DNA of 64,000 bases from Mycobacterium noviomagense (GTDB lineage: Bacteria; Actinomycetota; Actinomycetes; Mycobacteriales; Mycobacteriaceae), in the NCBI RefSeq assembly GCF_010731635.1, contig NZ_AP022583.1, positions 2,046,001 to 2,110,000 on the forward strand. The letters run 5' to 3'. Both the position numbers and the translations under genes were made by a program. Below the pieces are notes generated by a model, which saw only the letters and a list, made by a program, of their open reading frames with translations, searched no databases and had not been told where the DNA came from. Numbering within the stretch: the stretch's first letter is position 1; each line of letters opens with the position of its first letter. Shown piece by piece: positions 1 through 9,589 of the stretch.

Positions 1-763
1 CTTGCGGACCCTGGTACCAGCCGACGTATGGCGGCATCTCCCAGATCGCCTCGGTGGTGAACAGCTCGACCAGCCGGTCGACGTCGTAGGCCTCGAACGC
101 TGAGATGTAGCGGGCCAGCCGATCCTGTGTGTCCGCCGAATCGGGCGCCGCCAGCCGGTCCTCGGCACAGGGACCGACCGCCTCCAATTGCGTGCGGGCC
201 CGTTGCAGCAGGCTGTTGACGGCCGCGGTGCTGGTGCCGATTGCCTCGGCCACTTCCGCGGCCTTCCACTGCAGCACGTCGCGCAGCACCAGCACTGCCC
301 GCTGCCGGGGCGACAGGTGTTGCAGGGCCGCGATGAACGCCAACCGCACCGACTCCCGCGATTCGACGATGTCCGAGGGATCGCTGGTGGTGTCCGGCAG
401 CGGCTCGAGCCAGGCAATCTCCGTTCGCTCAACCAGCTCTGCAGTGGGATCGGCGCTGGGCGCCCCCAGCCCGGTAGGCAACGGCCGGCGTTGCCGGCCC
501 TCCAGCGCGGTCAGGCAGGTGTTGGTGGCGATGCGGTGCAGCCACGTCCGCACCGAGGACTTGCCCTCGAAGCGGTCGTAGGCCTTCCAGGCCCGCAGAT
601 ACGTTTCCTGAACCAGGTCCTCGGCGTCGTGCAGCGAACCCGTCATCCGATAGCAGTGCGCGAGCAGTTCCCGCCGGTACAGCTCAGCCTGCGCGGAGAA
701 GTCGCCGTCGAGGCTTTCGGTGAGCAGACTCACGCGCACGAGCTTACGCAGGCAGCCTGACAT
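1..763 (-). CDS. sigG: ECF RNA polymerase sigma factor SigG (C-terminus cut by window edge)
   Basis: An extracytoplasmic-function sigma factor that directs RNA polymerase to stress promoters. Read on the minus strand, about 254 codons are visible. Region 2 is recognisable around residues 30-60 (HCYRMTGSLHDAEDLVQET) and region 4 around residues 135-185 (LSPRQRAVLVLRDVLQWKAA, then a helix-turn-helix ending in SLLQRAR). A SnoaL-like domain begins near residue 215 (LARYISAFEAYDVDRLVELF), as expected for the SigG/SigJ type of ECF factor. The ATG at 763 is the first in-frame start; GTG codons at 739 and 733 are alternatives. The M. tuberculosis protein is 370 residues, so about 100 are missing beyond base 1. 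It is divergent from the lipase gene. Confidence 0.9.
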   Translation of the reverse strand, partial: MSGCLRKLVRVSLLTESLDGDFSAQAELYRRELLAHCYRMTGSLHDAEDLVQETYLRAWKAYDRFEGKSSVRTWLHRIATNTCLTALEGRQRRPLPTGLGAPSADPTAELVERTEIAWLEPLPDTTSDPSDIVESRESVRLAFIAALQHLSPRQRAVLVLRDVLQWKAAEVAEAIGTSTAAVNSLLQRARTQLEAVGPCAEDRLAAPDSADTQDRLARYISAFEAYDVDRLVELFTTEAIWEMPPYVGWYQGPQ

Positions 764-776
764 CCGCGTCCGCTGA

Positions 777-1679
<903 letters not shown>

Positions 1680-1716
1680 ATGGCGGAACGGAAATGTCGG
1701 GCGTATCCCGTAATTT

Positions 1717-1782
1717 GGCGCTTATGACTCGCGCTGGCGACGATGCAGAGCGAAGCGATGAGGAAGAGCGGCGCTTATGACT
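1717..1782 (+). repeat. MIRU-like interspersed repeat with a 13-bp direct repeat
   Basis: The 13-mer GGCGCTTATGACT occurs at 1717-1729 and again at 1770-1782, bracketing 40 bp that contain GGCGACGATGCAGAGCGAAG and a GAGGAAGAG purine run. The second copy contains the start codon of the next gene. Short elements that carry a mini-ORF overlapping the next start codon are the hallmark of mycobacterial interspersed repetitive units. The assignment is by pattern, not by alignment to a MIRU consensus. Confidence 0.65.
1724..1780 (+). CDS. 18-codon mini-ORF inside the MIRU-like element
   Basis: An ATG at 1724 opens an 18-residue highly charged frame (MTRAGDDAERSDEEERRL) whose TGA overlaps the ATG of the DUF2786 gene as ATGA. 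Such terminally overlapping frames are typical of MIRU elements and could couple translation to the downstream gene. There is no evidence that the peptide itself has a function. It may be only the reading frame carried by the repeat. Confidence 0.35.
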   Translation: MTRAGDDAERSDEEERRL

Positions 1783-2523
1783 GACGACAAGATGCTGGCA
1801 CGCATCGCTGCCTTGCTGCGCCAGGCCGAAGGCACCGACAATCCGCATGAGGCCGAGGCGTTCATGGCGGCAGCGCAACGCTTGGCCACGGCGACGTCCA
1901 TCGACTTGGCGGTAGCCCGCTCGCACGCCGATAAGCGCACCCGCGCACAGACCCCGGTCCAACGCACCATCACCATCGGAGCGGCCGGCACAAAGGGGCT
2001 GCGCACGTATGTGCAGCTGTTCGTGGTCATCGCCCATGCCAACGACGTGCGCTGCGACGTGGCGTCGAATTCGACGTTCGTGTACGCCTACGGGTTCGCC
2101 GAGGACATCGACGTGAGCCACGCCCTGTACGCCAGCCTGGTGGTCCAGATGGTGCGGGCATCGGACGCCTACATCGCCTCAGGCGCGCATCGACCGACGC
2201 CGACGATAACCGCTCGGCTGAACTTTCAGCTGGCGTTCGGAGCGCGGGTGGGCCAGCGGTTGGCCGAGGCCCGCGAGCAGGCGCAGCAAGAGGCGAAAAG
2301 GGACCGTGGCCGTTCGCCCGGCACCGCTATTGCGCTGCGGGACAAGGAAATCGAGTTGCACGACTACTACCGCAGCGCGTCGAAGGCACGCGGCACGTGG
2401 CAGGCCTACCGGGCCTCGGCCGGCTATTCGTCGGCCGCGCGGCGGGCAGGGGACCGAGCCGGTCGGCGGGCCCGGCTCGGCAACAGCCCCGAGTTGTCGT
2501 CGGCGCGGCACGCACTGGAGTAA
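1777..2523 (+). CDS. DUF2786 protein, Rv0184-like
   Basis: Conserved hypothetical protein of 248 residues, close to Rv0184 (249). The DUF2786 signature is at the N-terminus (residues 1-50: KMLARIAALLRQAEGTDNPH, then EAEAFMAAAQRLATATSID). The remainder is mostly helical, with a charged, Arg/Ala-rich C-terminus. No catalytic motif is evident, and no signal peptide or membrane segment is present. Its stop overlaps the start of the metallohydrolase-like gene (TAATG), so the two are very likely co-translated and may act together. The ATG at 1777 lies in the second arm of the MIRU-like repeat. The function is unknown. Confidence 0.85.
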   Translation: MTDDKMLARIAALLRQAEGTDNPHEAEAFMAAAQRLATATSIDLAVARSHADKRTRAQTPVQRTITIGAAGTKGLRTYVQLFVVIAHANDVRCDVASNSTFVYAYGFAEDIDVSHALYASLVVQMVRASDAYIASGAHRPTPTITARLNFQLAFGARVGQRLAEAREQAQQEAKRDRGRSPGTAIALRDKEIELHDYYRSASKARGTWQAYRASAGYSSAARRAGDRAGRRARLGNSPELSSARHALE

Positions 2524-3026
2524 TGGGCACTGCCGAGCGAGACCAGCAGCGGTCGAAGGTTTACGCGGCGGAGGACTTCGTGCGGACGTTGTTCGACCGC
2601 GCGGCCCAGCATGGTTCGCCGGCCGTCGAATTTTTCGGCACACAGCTGACGCTCCCGCCGGAAGGGCGGTTCGGCTCGCTGGCGGCGGTGCAGCGTTACG
2701 TCGACGACGTGCTCGCGTTGCCCGCGGTGCGGCGCCGCTGGCCGGCGACACCGCCGCTGACGGTTCGCGCGCGGCGCGCCGCTAGCGCCGCGCACTACGA
2801 AAGCCACGACGGCTCAGGTGTTATCGCAGTTCCCGACCGCGACACCGCCGACTGGGCGATGCGTGAGTTGGTGGTCTTGCACGAAGTGGCACACCACCTC
2901 TGTCAAGCGGCGCCGCCGCACGGACCGGAATTCGTCGACACCATGTGTGCGCTGGCTGAGCTGGTGATGGGACCGGAGCTCGGGCATGTGCTGCGCGTCG
3001 TTTACGCCAAAGAGGGTGTGCGCTAA
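2523..3026 (+). CDS. TIGR04338-family putative metallohydrolase, Rv0185-like
   Basis: A 167-residue protein with a zinc-binding HExxH helix (LHEVAHHLCQ, near residue 120) followed by HGPEF, which could supply the third ligand; this matches the actinobacterial TIGR04338 metallohydrolase family. The substrate is unknown. The start overlaps the stop of the DUF2786 gene by one base (TAATG), which fixes the start and argues for a two-gene unit. No signal peptide is present, so it is probably cytosolic. An open frame continues upstream inside the DUF2786 gene, but it is not needed for the domain. Confidence 0.85.
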   Translation: MGTAERDQQRSKVYAAEDFVRTLFDRAAQHGSPAVEFFGTQLTLPPEGRFGSLAAVQRYVDDVLALPAVRRRWPATPPLTVRARRAASAAHYESHDGSGVIAVPDRDTADWAMRELVVLHEVAHHLCQAAPPHGPEFVDTMCALAELVMGPELGHVLRVVYAKEGVR

Positions 3027-3050
3027 TCGCCACGTCTTAACGTTGGCCAG

Positions 3051-5201
3051 GTGACCGAGGTAGGAGCCGCTCTGGGCGGCATCGACACCGAGGCCGACGT
3101 TCGGGCGCGCGAGGTCGAAGCGCAGATGACCGACGACGAGCGGTTCTCGCTGCTGATCAGCGTGATGGGCGCTAACGAGCTGCTGCCCGTGCGCGACGAG
3201 CGCATCCCCGCCGACGTTCCGATGAGCGCCGGGTACGTGCCCGGCATCCCACGCCTTGGCGTGCCGGCGCTGTTGATGACCGATGCCAGCCTCGGCGTCA
3301 CCAACCCCGGCTACCGCCCCGGCGACACCGCGACCGCGTTTCCCGCCGGGCTCGCCCTGGCCGCCAGCTTCAACCCGGCACTCGCACGCGCCTCGGGCGC
3401 GGGGATCGGGCGTGAAGCCCGCAGTCGGGGATTCAACGTGCTGCTCGCGGGCGGAATCAACCTCGCCCGCGACCCACGCAACGGTCGCAACTTCGAATAC
3501 GTCTCCGAAGACCCGCTTTTGAGCGCGACGATCGCTGCAGAGTCGATCACCGGCATCCAGCAACAGGGCGTCATCTCAACGATCAAGCACTATTCGCTGA
3601 ACTGTAACGAGACCAACCGCAACTGGCTCGACGCGGTCATCGACCCGGACGCCCATCGCGAATCCGACCTGCTGGCTTTCGAAATCGCGATCGGGCGAGC
3701 GCAGCCCGGCGCCGTGATGACCGCATACAACAAGGTCAATGGCGAATACGCCAGCGGCAACGACGTTTTGCTCAACGACATCCTGAAAGTCGCCTGGGGC
3801 TACCGAGGCTGGGCGATGTCGGACTGGGGCGCCACGCCGAGCTGGGAGTTCGCGCTCAAGGGACTCGACCAGGAATCCGGCGCACAAATAGACCGGTTGC
3901 TCTGGGGTGCGGAGGCGTTCACCGACCAGCTCAAAGCCGCGTATGCCGACGGTCAACTGCCCGGACAACGCCTGTCCGATATGGTGCGCCGGATCCTACG
4001 TTCGATATTCGCCGTCGGCGCCGATCGGTGGGACGCCACGCCGTCACCGGATATGGCCGCCCACAATGCAATTGCGCTGGATATCGCTCGGCAGGGACTC
4101 GTGCTGCTGCAAAACCGCGGGGTGCTGCCATTGGGGCCGGACTGCACGGCGCGCATCGCCGTCATCGGTGGCTACGCGCAGGTCGGTGTGCCGATCGGCT
4201 GCGGGTCGAGCGCCGTCGTTCCGCCTGGAGGCTATGCCGCGGTCATCCCGATCGGCGCGCCCGGGCTGATGGGCAGCGCGCGCAATCTCTATCTGCTGCC
4301 GACGAGCCCGCTCGCGGAGCTGCGAAACATGTTGCCCGGTACGGTCATTGAATTCGACCCGGGAATCAGCCCGGCTGAATCGGTACTCGCCGCGCGGCGG
4401 GCCGACATCGCGATCGTGTTTGCGGTGCGCGTCGAAGGAGAGGGCCTGGACAACGCCGACCTGTCGTTGCCATGGGGGCAGGACGCGGTGATCGCCGCGG
4501 TCGCCGAGGCCCAGCCCGATACGGTCGTGGTGCTGGAAACTGGCAACCCGGTTGCCATGCCATGGCGGGAGAAAGTGAACGCGATCCTGCAAGCCTGGTA
4601 TCCCGGGCAAGCCGGAGGCCGAGCGATCGCCGAGGTGCTACTCGGCACGGTCAATCCGTCCGGCCGGCTGCCCATCACGTTCCCGGCCGATCTCAGCCAG
4701 ACGCCGCGACCCGAGCTACCCGGGCTCGGTGATCCGTGGGGAACGCCGGTGACAATCCGCTACACCGAAGGAGCCGAGGTCGGCTACCGATGGTTCGCGC
4801 AGCAGGGGCACAGCCCGATGTTCGCGTTCGGTCACGGCCTGTCTTACACCATATTTGAGTACCGCGACCTCACAGTCAGCGGCGGCGACACCATCACGGC
4901 CGGCTTCACCGTCGTCAATACCGGCGAGCGCGCCGGCGCCGACGTTCCACAGCTTTATCTGACGGCCGGGCCAGAGGGGCAACGGTTGCGGCTACTGGGA
5001 TTCGAGCGTGTCGAGCTTGAGCCAGGCGAGTCGTGCACTGTCACCATCGAGGCGGATCCGCGGGTGCTTGCCCGCTACGACGGCAGTGCTGGCAGCTGGC
5101 GCATCGAAGAGGGCACTTACGCAGTGGCAGTAGGTGTTGCCGCGGTGAAGCCGGAGCTTAGCGCCGACGTCGACCTGGTCGGCCGGACGTTCGGGCGTTG
5201 A
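3051..5201 (+). CDS. bglS: Family 3 glycoside hydrolase (beta-glucosidase), BglS-like
   Basis: Hydrolyses terminal beta-linked glucose or xylose from oligosaccharides. The 716 residues show the full GH3 layout: an N-terminal barrel with the active-site approach KHYSLNCNETNR (about 180-190), the nucleophile Asp in GWAMSDWGA (about 257), an alpha/beta sandwich domain (about 340-560), and a C-terminal fibronectin-III-like domain (about 600-700, starting with FAFGHGLSYTIFEY). No signal peptide is visible, so a cytosolic enzyme is likely. The start is a GTG at 3051, 24 nt after the metallohydrolase stop. M. tuberculosis BglS (Rv0186) is 691 residues. Confidence 0.93.
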   Translation: MTEVGAALGGIDTEADVRAREVEAQMTDDERFSLLISVMGANELLPVRDERIPADVPMSAGYVPGIPRLGVPALLMTDASLGVTNPGYRPGDTATAFPAGLALAASFNPALARASGAGIGREARSRGFNVLLAGGINLARDPRNGRNFEYVSEDPLLSATIAAESITGIQQQGVISTIKHYSLNCNETNRNWLDAVIDPDAHRESDLLAFEIAIGRAQPGAVMTAYNKVNGEYASGNDVLLNDILKVAWGYRGWAMSDWGATPSWEFALKGLDQESGAQIDRLLWGAEAFTDQLKAAYADGQLPGQRLSDMVRRILRSIFAVGADRWDATPSPDMAAHNAIALDIARQGLVLLQNRGVLPLGPDCTARIAVIGGYAQVGVPIGCGSSAVVPPGGYAAVIPIGAPGLMGSARNLYLLPTSPLAELRNMLPGTVIEFDPGISPAESVLAARRADIAIVFAVRVEGEGLDNADLSLPWGQDAVIAAVAEAQPDTVVVLETGNPVAMPWREKVNAILQAWYPGQAGGRAIAEVLLGTVNPSGRLPITFPADLSQTPRPELPGLGDPWGTPVTIRYTEGAEVGYRWFAQQGHSPMFAFGHGLSYTIFEYRDLTVSGGDTITAGFTVVNTGERAGADVPQLYLTAGPEGQRLRLLGFERVELEPGESCTVTIEADPRVLARYDGSAGSWRIEEGTYAVAVGVAAVKPELSADVDLVGRTFGR

Positions 5202-5230
5202 TGTCGGGCCCCGGCTCCACCGCGCCAGGG

Positions 5231-5380
5231 TCAGTCGCTGACGGCGACCAATTCCTCGCCGCATGTGCAGCGGTACGGCTCGCCCGCCTCGTTGCAGTGG
5301 CATTCAACCTCGATGCGAACGCGGCACCCACAACCATCGTGGCTACAGGTCAGCACGGTGCCTTGGTCGTAGTTCGCCAT
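5231..5380 (-). CDS. mymT: Copper-binding mycobacterial metallothionein MymT
   Basis: A 49-residue cysteine-rich protein with seven Cys in the pattern C-x4-C-x-C-x7-C-x-C-x8-C-x-C ([19 protein letters not shown], then CTC). It matches M. tuberculosis MymT, which binds several Cu(I) ions and protects against copper toxicity. The ATG at 5380 gives the expected N-terminus MANYDQGT; a GTG at 5389 would add three residues. Upstream on the same strand lie a TAGGCT -10 (5442-5447) and a RicR operator (5448-5462), with a strong hairpin in the leader. It is convergent with bglS. The function is supported by family knowledge and by the RicR box. Confidence 0.95.
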   Translation of the reverse strand: MANYDQGTVLTCSHDGCGCRVRIEVECHCNEAGEPYRCTCGEELVAVSD

Positions 5381-5402
5381 TGGCCTCACCCCTATCTGAT
5401 CG

Positions 5403-5423
5403 GGATTCCGAAGCGCGGAATCC
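5403..5423 (-). promoter_or_regulatory. Hairpin in the predicted 5' leader of mymT
   Basis: Perfect 8-bp arms GGATTCCG and CGGAATCC flank a 5-nt loop (AAGCG). The structure lies between the predicted transcription start near 5435 and the mymT start at 5380. It could be an mRNA stability element or a leader control structure. It is not followed by a U-run, so it is not a canonical terminator. Confidence 0.45.
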
Positions 5424-5447
5424 AGCGGTACTCCGCTCTGGAGCCTA

Positions 5448-5462
5448 TACCCCATAGGGGTA
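5448..5462. promoter_or_regulatory. RicR operator box in the mymT/O-methyltransferase intergenic region
   Basis: TACCCCATAGGGGTA matches the published RicR motif TACCC-N5-GGGTA and sits in a perfect 7-bp inverted repeat (5447-5463). It abuts the TAGGCT -10 of mymT on the minus strand, so bound apo-RicR should repress mymT until Cu(I) releases it. The O-methyltransferase start lies 45 nt away on the other side. Confidence 0.88.
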
Positions 5463-5507
5463 TGGAGTAAAGAGCCTTTGCCGGCGATTCGACTAGCGTC
5501 GGAAGGC

Positions 5508-6167
5508 ATGAGTCAGGAACCGACCCCTCGAGACGTCGACGCGTTTCTGGACAGCACACTGGTCGGCGACGATCCGGCGCTGTCGGCGGCATTGGAAGCC
5601 AGCGCCGCGGCCGGATTGCCGTCCATCGCCGTGTCGGCGCAGCAGGGAAAGTTCTTGTGCTTACTGGCCGCCGCGATGGGGGCGCGCCGCATCCTCGAGA
5701 TCGGCACGCTGGGTGGCTACAGCACCATCTGGCTGGCGCGCGGCGCGGGCCCGGAGGGGCGGGTGGTGACGCTGGAATATGAGCCGAAGCATGCCGAGGT
5801 GGCACGGGCCAACCTGCAACGCGCCGGTGTCGCCGACCGCGTGGAGGTGATCGTCGGCGCCGCGCTGGACACGCTTCCGAGCGTGACCGGCGGGCCGTTC
5901 GATTTGGTGTTCGTCGATGCCGACAAGGAGAACAACCTCGCGTATGTGGAGTGGGCGGTGAGGCTGACACGGCCGGGCTCAATCATCGTCGTGGACAACG
6001 TCATACGGGACGGGCAGATTCTGGCGCCGGCACCGGACGACCGTCTGATGCAGGCAGTGCGCCAAACGATCGAGCTGATGGGTAAGCACCCACAGCTGGA
6101 TACCGCGGCGCTGCAGACGGTCGGCGCCAAGAACTGGGACGGCTTCGCCATGGCGTTGGTAAAGTGA
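5508..6167 (+). CDS. SAM-dependent O-methyltransferase, Rv0187-like
   Basis: A 219-residue class I methyltransferase of the catechol/caffeoyl-CoA O-methyltransferase type (Methyltransf_3). SAM-binding motif I is [17 protein letters not shown] (about 60-77), the acidic loop [14 protein letters not shown] binds the ribose (about 85-98), and the metal/catalytic region is [17 protein letters not shown] (about 132-148) followed by [12 protein letters not shown]. An AAGG ribosome-binding site at 5503-5506 supports the ATG at 5508. The RicR box upstream faces mymT, and whether it also controls this gene is unclear. The methyl acceptor is unknown. Confidence 0.93.
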   Translation: MSQEPTPRDVDAFLDSTLVGDDPALSAALEASAAAGLPSIAVSAQQGKFLCLLAAAMGARRILEIGTLGGYSTIWLARGAGPEGRVVTLEYEPKHAEVARANLQRAGVADRVEVIVGAALDTLPSVTGGPFDLVFVDADKENNLAYVEWAVRLTRPGSIIVVDNVIRDGQILAPAPDDRLMQAVRQTIELMGKHPQLDTAALQTVGAKNWDGFAMALVK

Positions 6168-6170
6168 CCG

Positions 6171-7151
6171 TCAGGGTGCCAGATCTGCGAGAGCTTGTTC
6201 GGCCGAAGTGATTTGGTTGATCCGCAGCGCTGTTTCACCGGCGTAGAGCGCCGCGCGATCGACCCAGGAATCCGGCATTCCCGCCAACGGCGCCAGCGGC
6301 GTGAACACCGGGCGCCCCGGTGACTGCAGTCGCATCAACGCCCCGGCATCGAGGTAGCCGAGCACGGCCAGCGCGCGGCTTCCGGCGTTGAGGGCAGTGG
6401 GGAGCGCTTTGGCGCTGCCGTCGCTGTGGCACCACCGGCGGGTAGCGGCGTTGGGAACGACACGGTGCCGCAGCGGCCAGCTCAACCCGAACAATGTGGT
6501 TTCGAGCGTCTTGTCCGCGTTGATCACGCGTCGCCGGTACTCGGGATGCGCGTTGGATTCGTGCGTCATCAGAAACCGGGTTCCGGCGATGACGCCGCTG
6601 GCCCCGGCGTCCAGGGCGGCACGGGTGTCGGCCCCGGTGGCAATCCCGCCGGCGAGAAACACCGGACGTTCACCGGCAACGGCGCACGCCTGCGGCAGGA
6701 AGTCGAGCGCCGGCATGGTCCCGACGAGATGACCGCCGGCCTCCTGCCCCTGGGCGATCAGACCGTCGACGCCCCAGCCGATAGCTTCGCGCGCCCGGGC
6801 TTCGGTGCCGACCATTACGAAGACGAAGATGCCGGCGTCGCGGAGATGCTCGACCAGTCTGCGGTCACCGCCGAAGGCCACGACTACGACGTCGACGTGG
6901 GCGTCGACGCATACCTGGACGTGGCGGCGACGGGTGAAGGACGACAACAGGTTCACTGCGACGGCGCGTCCGGGGGCCTCGGCGCGCACCTGATCGATCG
7001 ACGTACGCAACTGGCTCGGTGTCGTGAGCCCCAGTGTTCCCAGGCCGCCGGCCTTGGCGACCGCAGCGGCCAACGGTGCCCCGGCCAGTCCGCCGCCCAT
7101 TCCTGCTTGACCCACCGGAACGTCGAGCCGAAGCCGATCCAAGATATCCAT
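6171..7151 (-). CDS. Nitronate monooxygenase / 2-nitropropane dioxygenase-like flavoenzyme
   Basis: A 326-residue FMN-dependent TIM-barrel oxidoreductase. Family signatures seen: the N-terminal phosphate-binding region VGQAGMGGGLAGAPLAAAV (about 12-30), the catalytic-His segment QGQEAGGHLVG (about 134-144), and the FMN phosphate site VFLAGGIATGADTRAALDAG (about 164-183) with ASGVIAGTRFL. Members oxidise alkyl nitronates and related C-H acids; the natural substrate here is unknown. The stop lies 3 nt from the stop of the convergent O-methyltransferase gene. I do not recall this gene next to Rv0187 in M. tuberculosis, so it may be a lineage-specific insertion. Confidence 0.9.
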   Translation of the reverse strand: MDILDRLRLDVPVGQAGMGGGLAGAPLAAAVAKAGGLGTLGLTTPSQLRTSIDQVRAEAPGRAVAVNLLSSFTRRRHVQVCVDAHVDVVVVAFGGDRRLVEHLRDAGIFVFVMVGTEARAREAIGWGVDGLIAQGQEAGGHLVGTMPALDFLPQACAVAGERPVFLAGGIATGADTRAALDAGASGVIAGTRFLMTHESNAHPEYRRRVINADKTLETTLFGLSWPLRHRVVPNAATRRWCHSDGSAKALPTALNAGSRALAVLGYLDAGALMRLQSPGRPVFTPLAPLAGMPDSWVDRAALYAGETALRINQITSAEQALADLAP

Positions 7152-7320
7152 GTCTCACCTCGCTTCAGCTTGACGCTACGGGTAGCCACCAGTGCTCGTC
7201 TATGCAGGTGGGCCCGCCTGGTTTTCGTTGCTGGGGCGGCGCCGACCAGCGTAATCTTGGGACAGATGGATGGGTTGCGGAGAGCCCAAAAGGCTTGCCG
7301 CATAACAGAAAGGTCACAAA

Positions 7321-7767
7321 ATGAGCACAGTGCATCCATCAATCGAACAACACCCGGATTTGTTGGCTCTGCGCGCCAACTACGAGCGTGCCGCGGAGTC
7401 AATGACCGCGCAGTTCACCTTCGGTCTGGCACTGCTGGCCGGGATCTACGCGGCCGTGTCGCCGTGGGTGGTCGGCTTCAGCATGACGAGACCCTTGGCC
7501 CGCAACGATCTGATCTGCGGGATAGCGGTGGCAGTACTGGCGTTTTGCTTCGCGTCGGCGCTGGACCGCACGCACGGAATGACCTGGACGCTGCCGGTGT
7601 TCGGCGTGTGGCTGATCGTTTCGCCGTGGGTCGTCATGCACGGTGTCTCCCCGACCGCGGGCATGATCTGGTCGAATGTGGTCGCAGGCGCGGTGATCAC
7701 GGTGATGGGCCTGATCGCCGTGTACTTCGGTATGCGTGCGCGCAGCTACGTAGCAAAGCACGTGTAG
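7321..7767 (+). CDS. SPW-repeat integral membrane protein, Rv0188-like
   Basis: A 148-residue membrane protein with four hydrophobic segments and two SPW motifs (AAVSPWVVGF near residue 45 and VSPWVVMHG near 100), the signature of the SPW repeat family. Rv0188 of M. tuberculosis is similar in size. An N-terminal cytosolic stretch (HPDLLALRANYERAAE) precedes the first helix. A GAAAGG ribosome-binding site lies about 8 nt before the ATG. The function of the family is unknown. It is convergent with ilvD, with a strong hairpin terminator between them. Confidence 0.85.
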   Translation: MSTVHPSIEQHPDLLALRANYERAAESMTAQFTFGLALLAGIYAAVSPWVVGFSMTRPLARNDLICGIAVAVLAFCFASALDRTHGMTWTLPVFGVWLIVSPWVVMHGVSPTAGMIWSNVVAGAVITVMGLIAVYFGMRARSYVAKHV

Positions 7768-7786
7768 CCTGACGGAAAGTTCGACA

Positions 7787-7814
7787 ATCCCGGCCGGGAT
7801 CAGCCGGCCGGGAT
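7787..7814. terminator. Bidirectional hairpin between the SPW protein gene and ilvD
   Basis: Perfect 11-bp arms ATCCCGGCCGG and CCGGCCGGGAT flank a 6-nt loop in the 52-bp gap between two convergent genes. There is no U-run, as is common for mycobacterial terminators. Confidence 0.7.
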
Positions 7815-7819
7815 GCGGC

Positions 7820-9544
7820 TCAACCGCAGACTGCTCCGGTGGCGGCCGAACCCACCAGCTTGACGTACTTGGCCAGCACACCGCTGGTGTAACGCGGCGG
7901 CAGCGGAGTGAAACCCGCACGGCGCGAAGCGAATTCGTCTGGGTCGACCAAGACGTCTAAGGTCGCCCCGGCGACGTCGACCCGGATCCGGTCGCCGTCG
8001 CGCAGGAAAGCGATCGGCCCGCCGTCGGCCGCTTCGGGGGCGATGTGTCCCACGCACAGTCCGGTAGTGCCCCCGGAGAACCGGCCGTCGGTCAACAACA
8101 GCACGTCTTTACCCAAGCCGGCGCCCTTGATAGCGCCGGTGATGGCGAGCATTTCGCGCATTCCCGGGCCGCCTTTGGGGCCCTCGTACCGGATCACCAC
8201 GGCATCACCGGCCGTGATGGTCCCGTCCTCCAACGCATCCAACGCGGCCCGCTCACGGTCGAAAACCCTTGCGGTGCCTTCGAATACGTCGGTGTCGAAA
8301 CCTGCGGTCTTGACCACCGCGCCTTCCGGTGCCAGCGATCCATGCAAGATCGTGATCCCCCCGGTCGGATGGATCGGGTTGTCCAATGCCCGCAGTACCC
8401 TTCCGTCGGGATCGGGCGGGGCGATGCGCGCGAGGTTCTCGGCCACTGTCCGGCCGGTCACCGTCAGGCAGTCCCCGTGCAGCAGACCGGCATCCAGCAG
8501 CGCCTTCATGACCACCGGCACCCCGCCGATGCGGTCGACGTCGACCATCACGTGCTGCCCGAAGGGCTTCACATCGGCCAAGTGCGGCACCCGTGAACCG
8601 ATGCGGCTGAAATCCTCCAGCGACAGCTTGACGTTGGCCTCGTAGGCGATCGCCAACAGGTGCAGTACGGCGTTGGTGGAGCCCCCGAACGCCATCACCA
8701 CCGCGATCGCGTTCTCGAACGCCTCCTTGGTGAGAATGTCGCGTGCAGTGACGCCGCGGCGCAGCAACTCGACGACGGCCTCGCCGCTGCGGCGCGCGAA
8801 TCCGTCGCGGCGGCGATCAGTCGCCGGCGGCGCCGCGCTGCCCGGCAGCGACATACCCAGCGCCTCGGCAGCACTGGCCATCGTGTTGGCGGTGTACATA
8901 CCGGCGCATGCGCCTTCACCGGGACAGATGGCCCGTTCGATGGCGTCGACGTCTTCGCGCGGCATCAGGCCGCGCGTGCAGGCACCGACCGCCTCGAACG
9001 CATCGATGATCGTGACCTCGCGCTCGCTGCCGTCGGACAGCTTGGTGCGCCCGGGCAGAATCGTGCCCGCGTAGAGGAATACCGCGGCAAGGTCCAGCCG
9101 GGCGGCGGCCATCAGCATGCCCGGCAGTGACTTGTCGCATCCGGCGAGCAGGACCATCGCGTCGAAGCGTTCGGCCTGCATCACCGTCTCGACGCTGTCG
9201 GCGATCAGCTCCCGCGACACCAGCGAGAAGTGCATGCCCTCGTGGCCCATCGAAATGCCGTCGGACACCGAGATCGTGCAGAACTCAAGCGGATACCCGC
9301 CGGCGGCAAACACGCCGTCCTTGGCTCCCTTGGCCAACCGGTCCAGCGACAGGTTGCAGGGCGTGATCTCGTTCCACGACGACGCCACGCCAATCTGCGG
9401 CTTGGTGAAGTCGTCGTCGTCCATGCCGACCGCTCGGAGCATGCCCCGGGCAGCGGCTTTTTCCAGACCGTCGGTGACATCGCGGCTGCGGGGTTTGATA
9501 TCGACGGACTGCGACACGGACCTGCCCTCGATCGTTTCGGCCAT
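7820..9544 (-). CDS. ilvD: Dihydroxy-acid dehydratase IlvD
   Basis: Dehydrates 2,3-dihydroxyisovalerate and 2,3-dihydroxymethylvalerate to the oxo acids in valine and isoleucine synthesis. It is 574 residues, against 575 in M. tuberculosis. Cysteines that bind the Fe-S cluster are in [19 protein letters not shown] and [14 protein letters not shown]. The C-terminal active-site region includes GGPGMREML and [19 protein letters not shown]. The ATG at 9544 (MAETIEGRS) matches the usual start; an open frame continues upstream into the divergent regulatory region but is not needed. A TATATC-like -10 on this strand may share the intergenic region with the RicR-controlled promoter. Confidence 0.97.
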   Translation of the reverse strand: MAETIEGRSVSQSVDIKPRSRDVTDGLEKAAARGMLRAVGMDDDDFTKPQIGVASSWNEITPCNLSLDRLAKGAKDGVFAAGGYPLEFCTISVSDGISMGHEGMHFSLVSRELIADSVETVMQAERFDAMVLLAGCDKSLPGMLMAAARLDLAAVFLYAGTILPGRTKLSDGSEREVTIIDAFEAVGACTRGLMPREDVDAIERAICPGEGACAGMYTANTMASAAEALGMSLPGSAAPPATDRRRDGFARRSGEAVVELLRRGVTARDILTKEAFENAIAVVMAFGGSTNAVLHLLAIAYEANVKLSLEDFSRIGSRVPHLADVKPFGQHVMVDVDRIGGVPVVMKALLDAGLLHGDCLTVTGRTVAENLARIAPPDPDGRVLRALDNPIHPTGGITILHGSLAPEGAVVKTAGFDTDVFEGTARVFDRERAALDALEDGTITAGDAVVIRYEGPKGGPGMREMLAITGAIKGAGLGKDVLLLTDGRFSGGTTGLCVGHIAPEAADGGPIAFLRDGDRIRVDVAGATLDVLVDPDEFASRRAGFTPLPPRYTSGVLAKYVKLVGSAATGAVCG

Positions 9545-9589
9545 CGTCTCAGTATGCGCGTGGCGATATAGTCGCCAAAATTGCGCTGA

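Noticed and set aside
1717-1782. The 13-bp direct repeat as an IS target-site duplication.
   Set aside because: Only 40 bp lie between the copies and no transposase or terminal inverted repeats are present; the layout fits a MIRU-like unit better.
5198-5470. A 90-codon plus-strand frame after bglS.
   Set aside because: It is antisense to mymT and spans its operator; mymT on the minus strand has the expected Cys pattern.
6426-7772. A 448-codon plus-strand open frame.
   Set aside because: It runs antisense to the nitronate monooxygenase-like gene and then through the SPW gene in the wrong frame.
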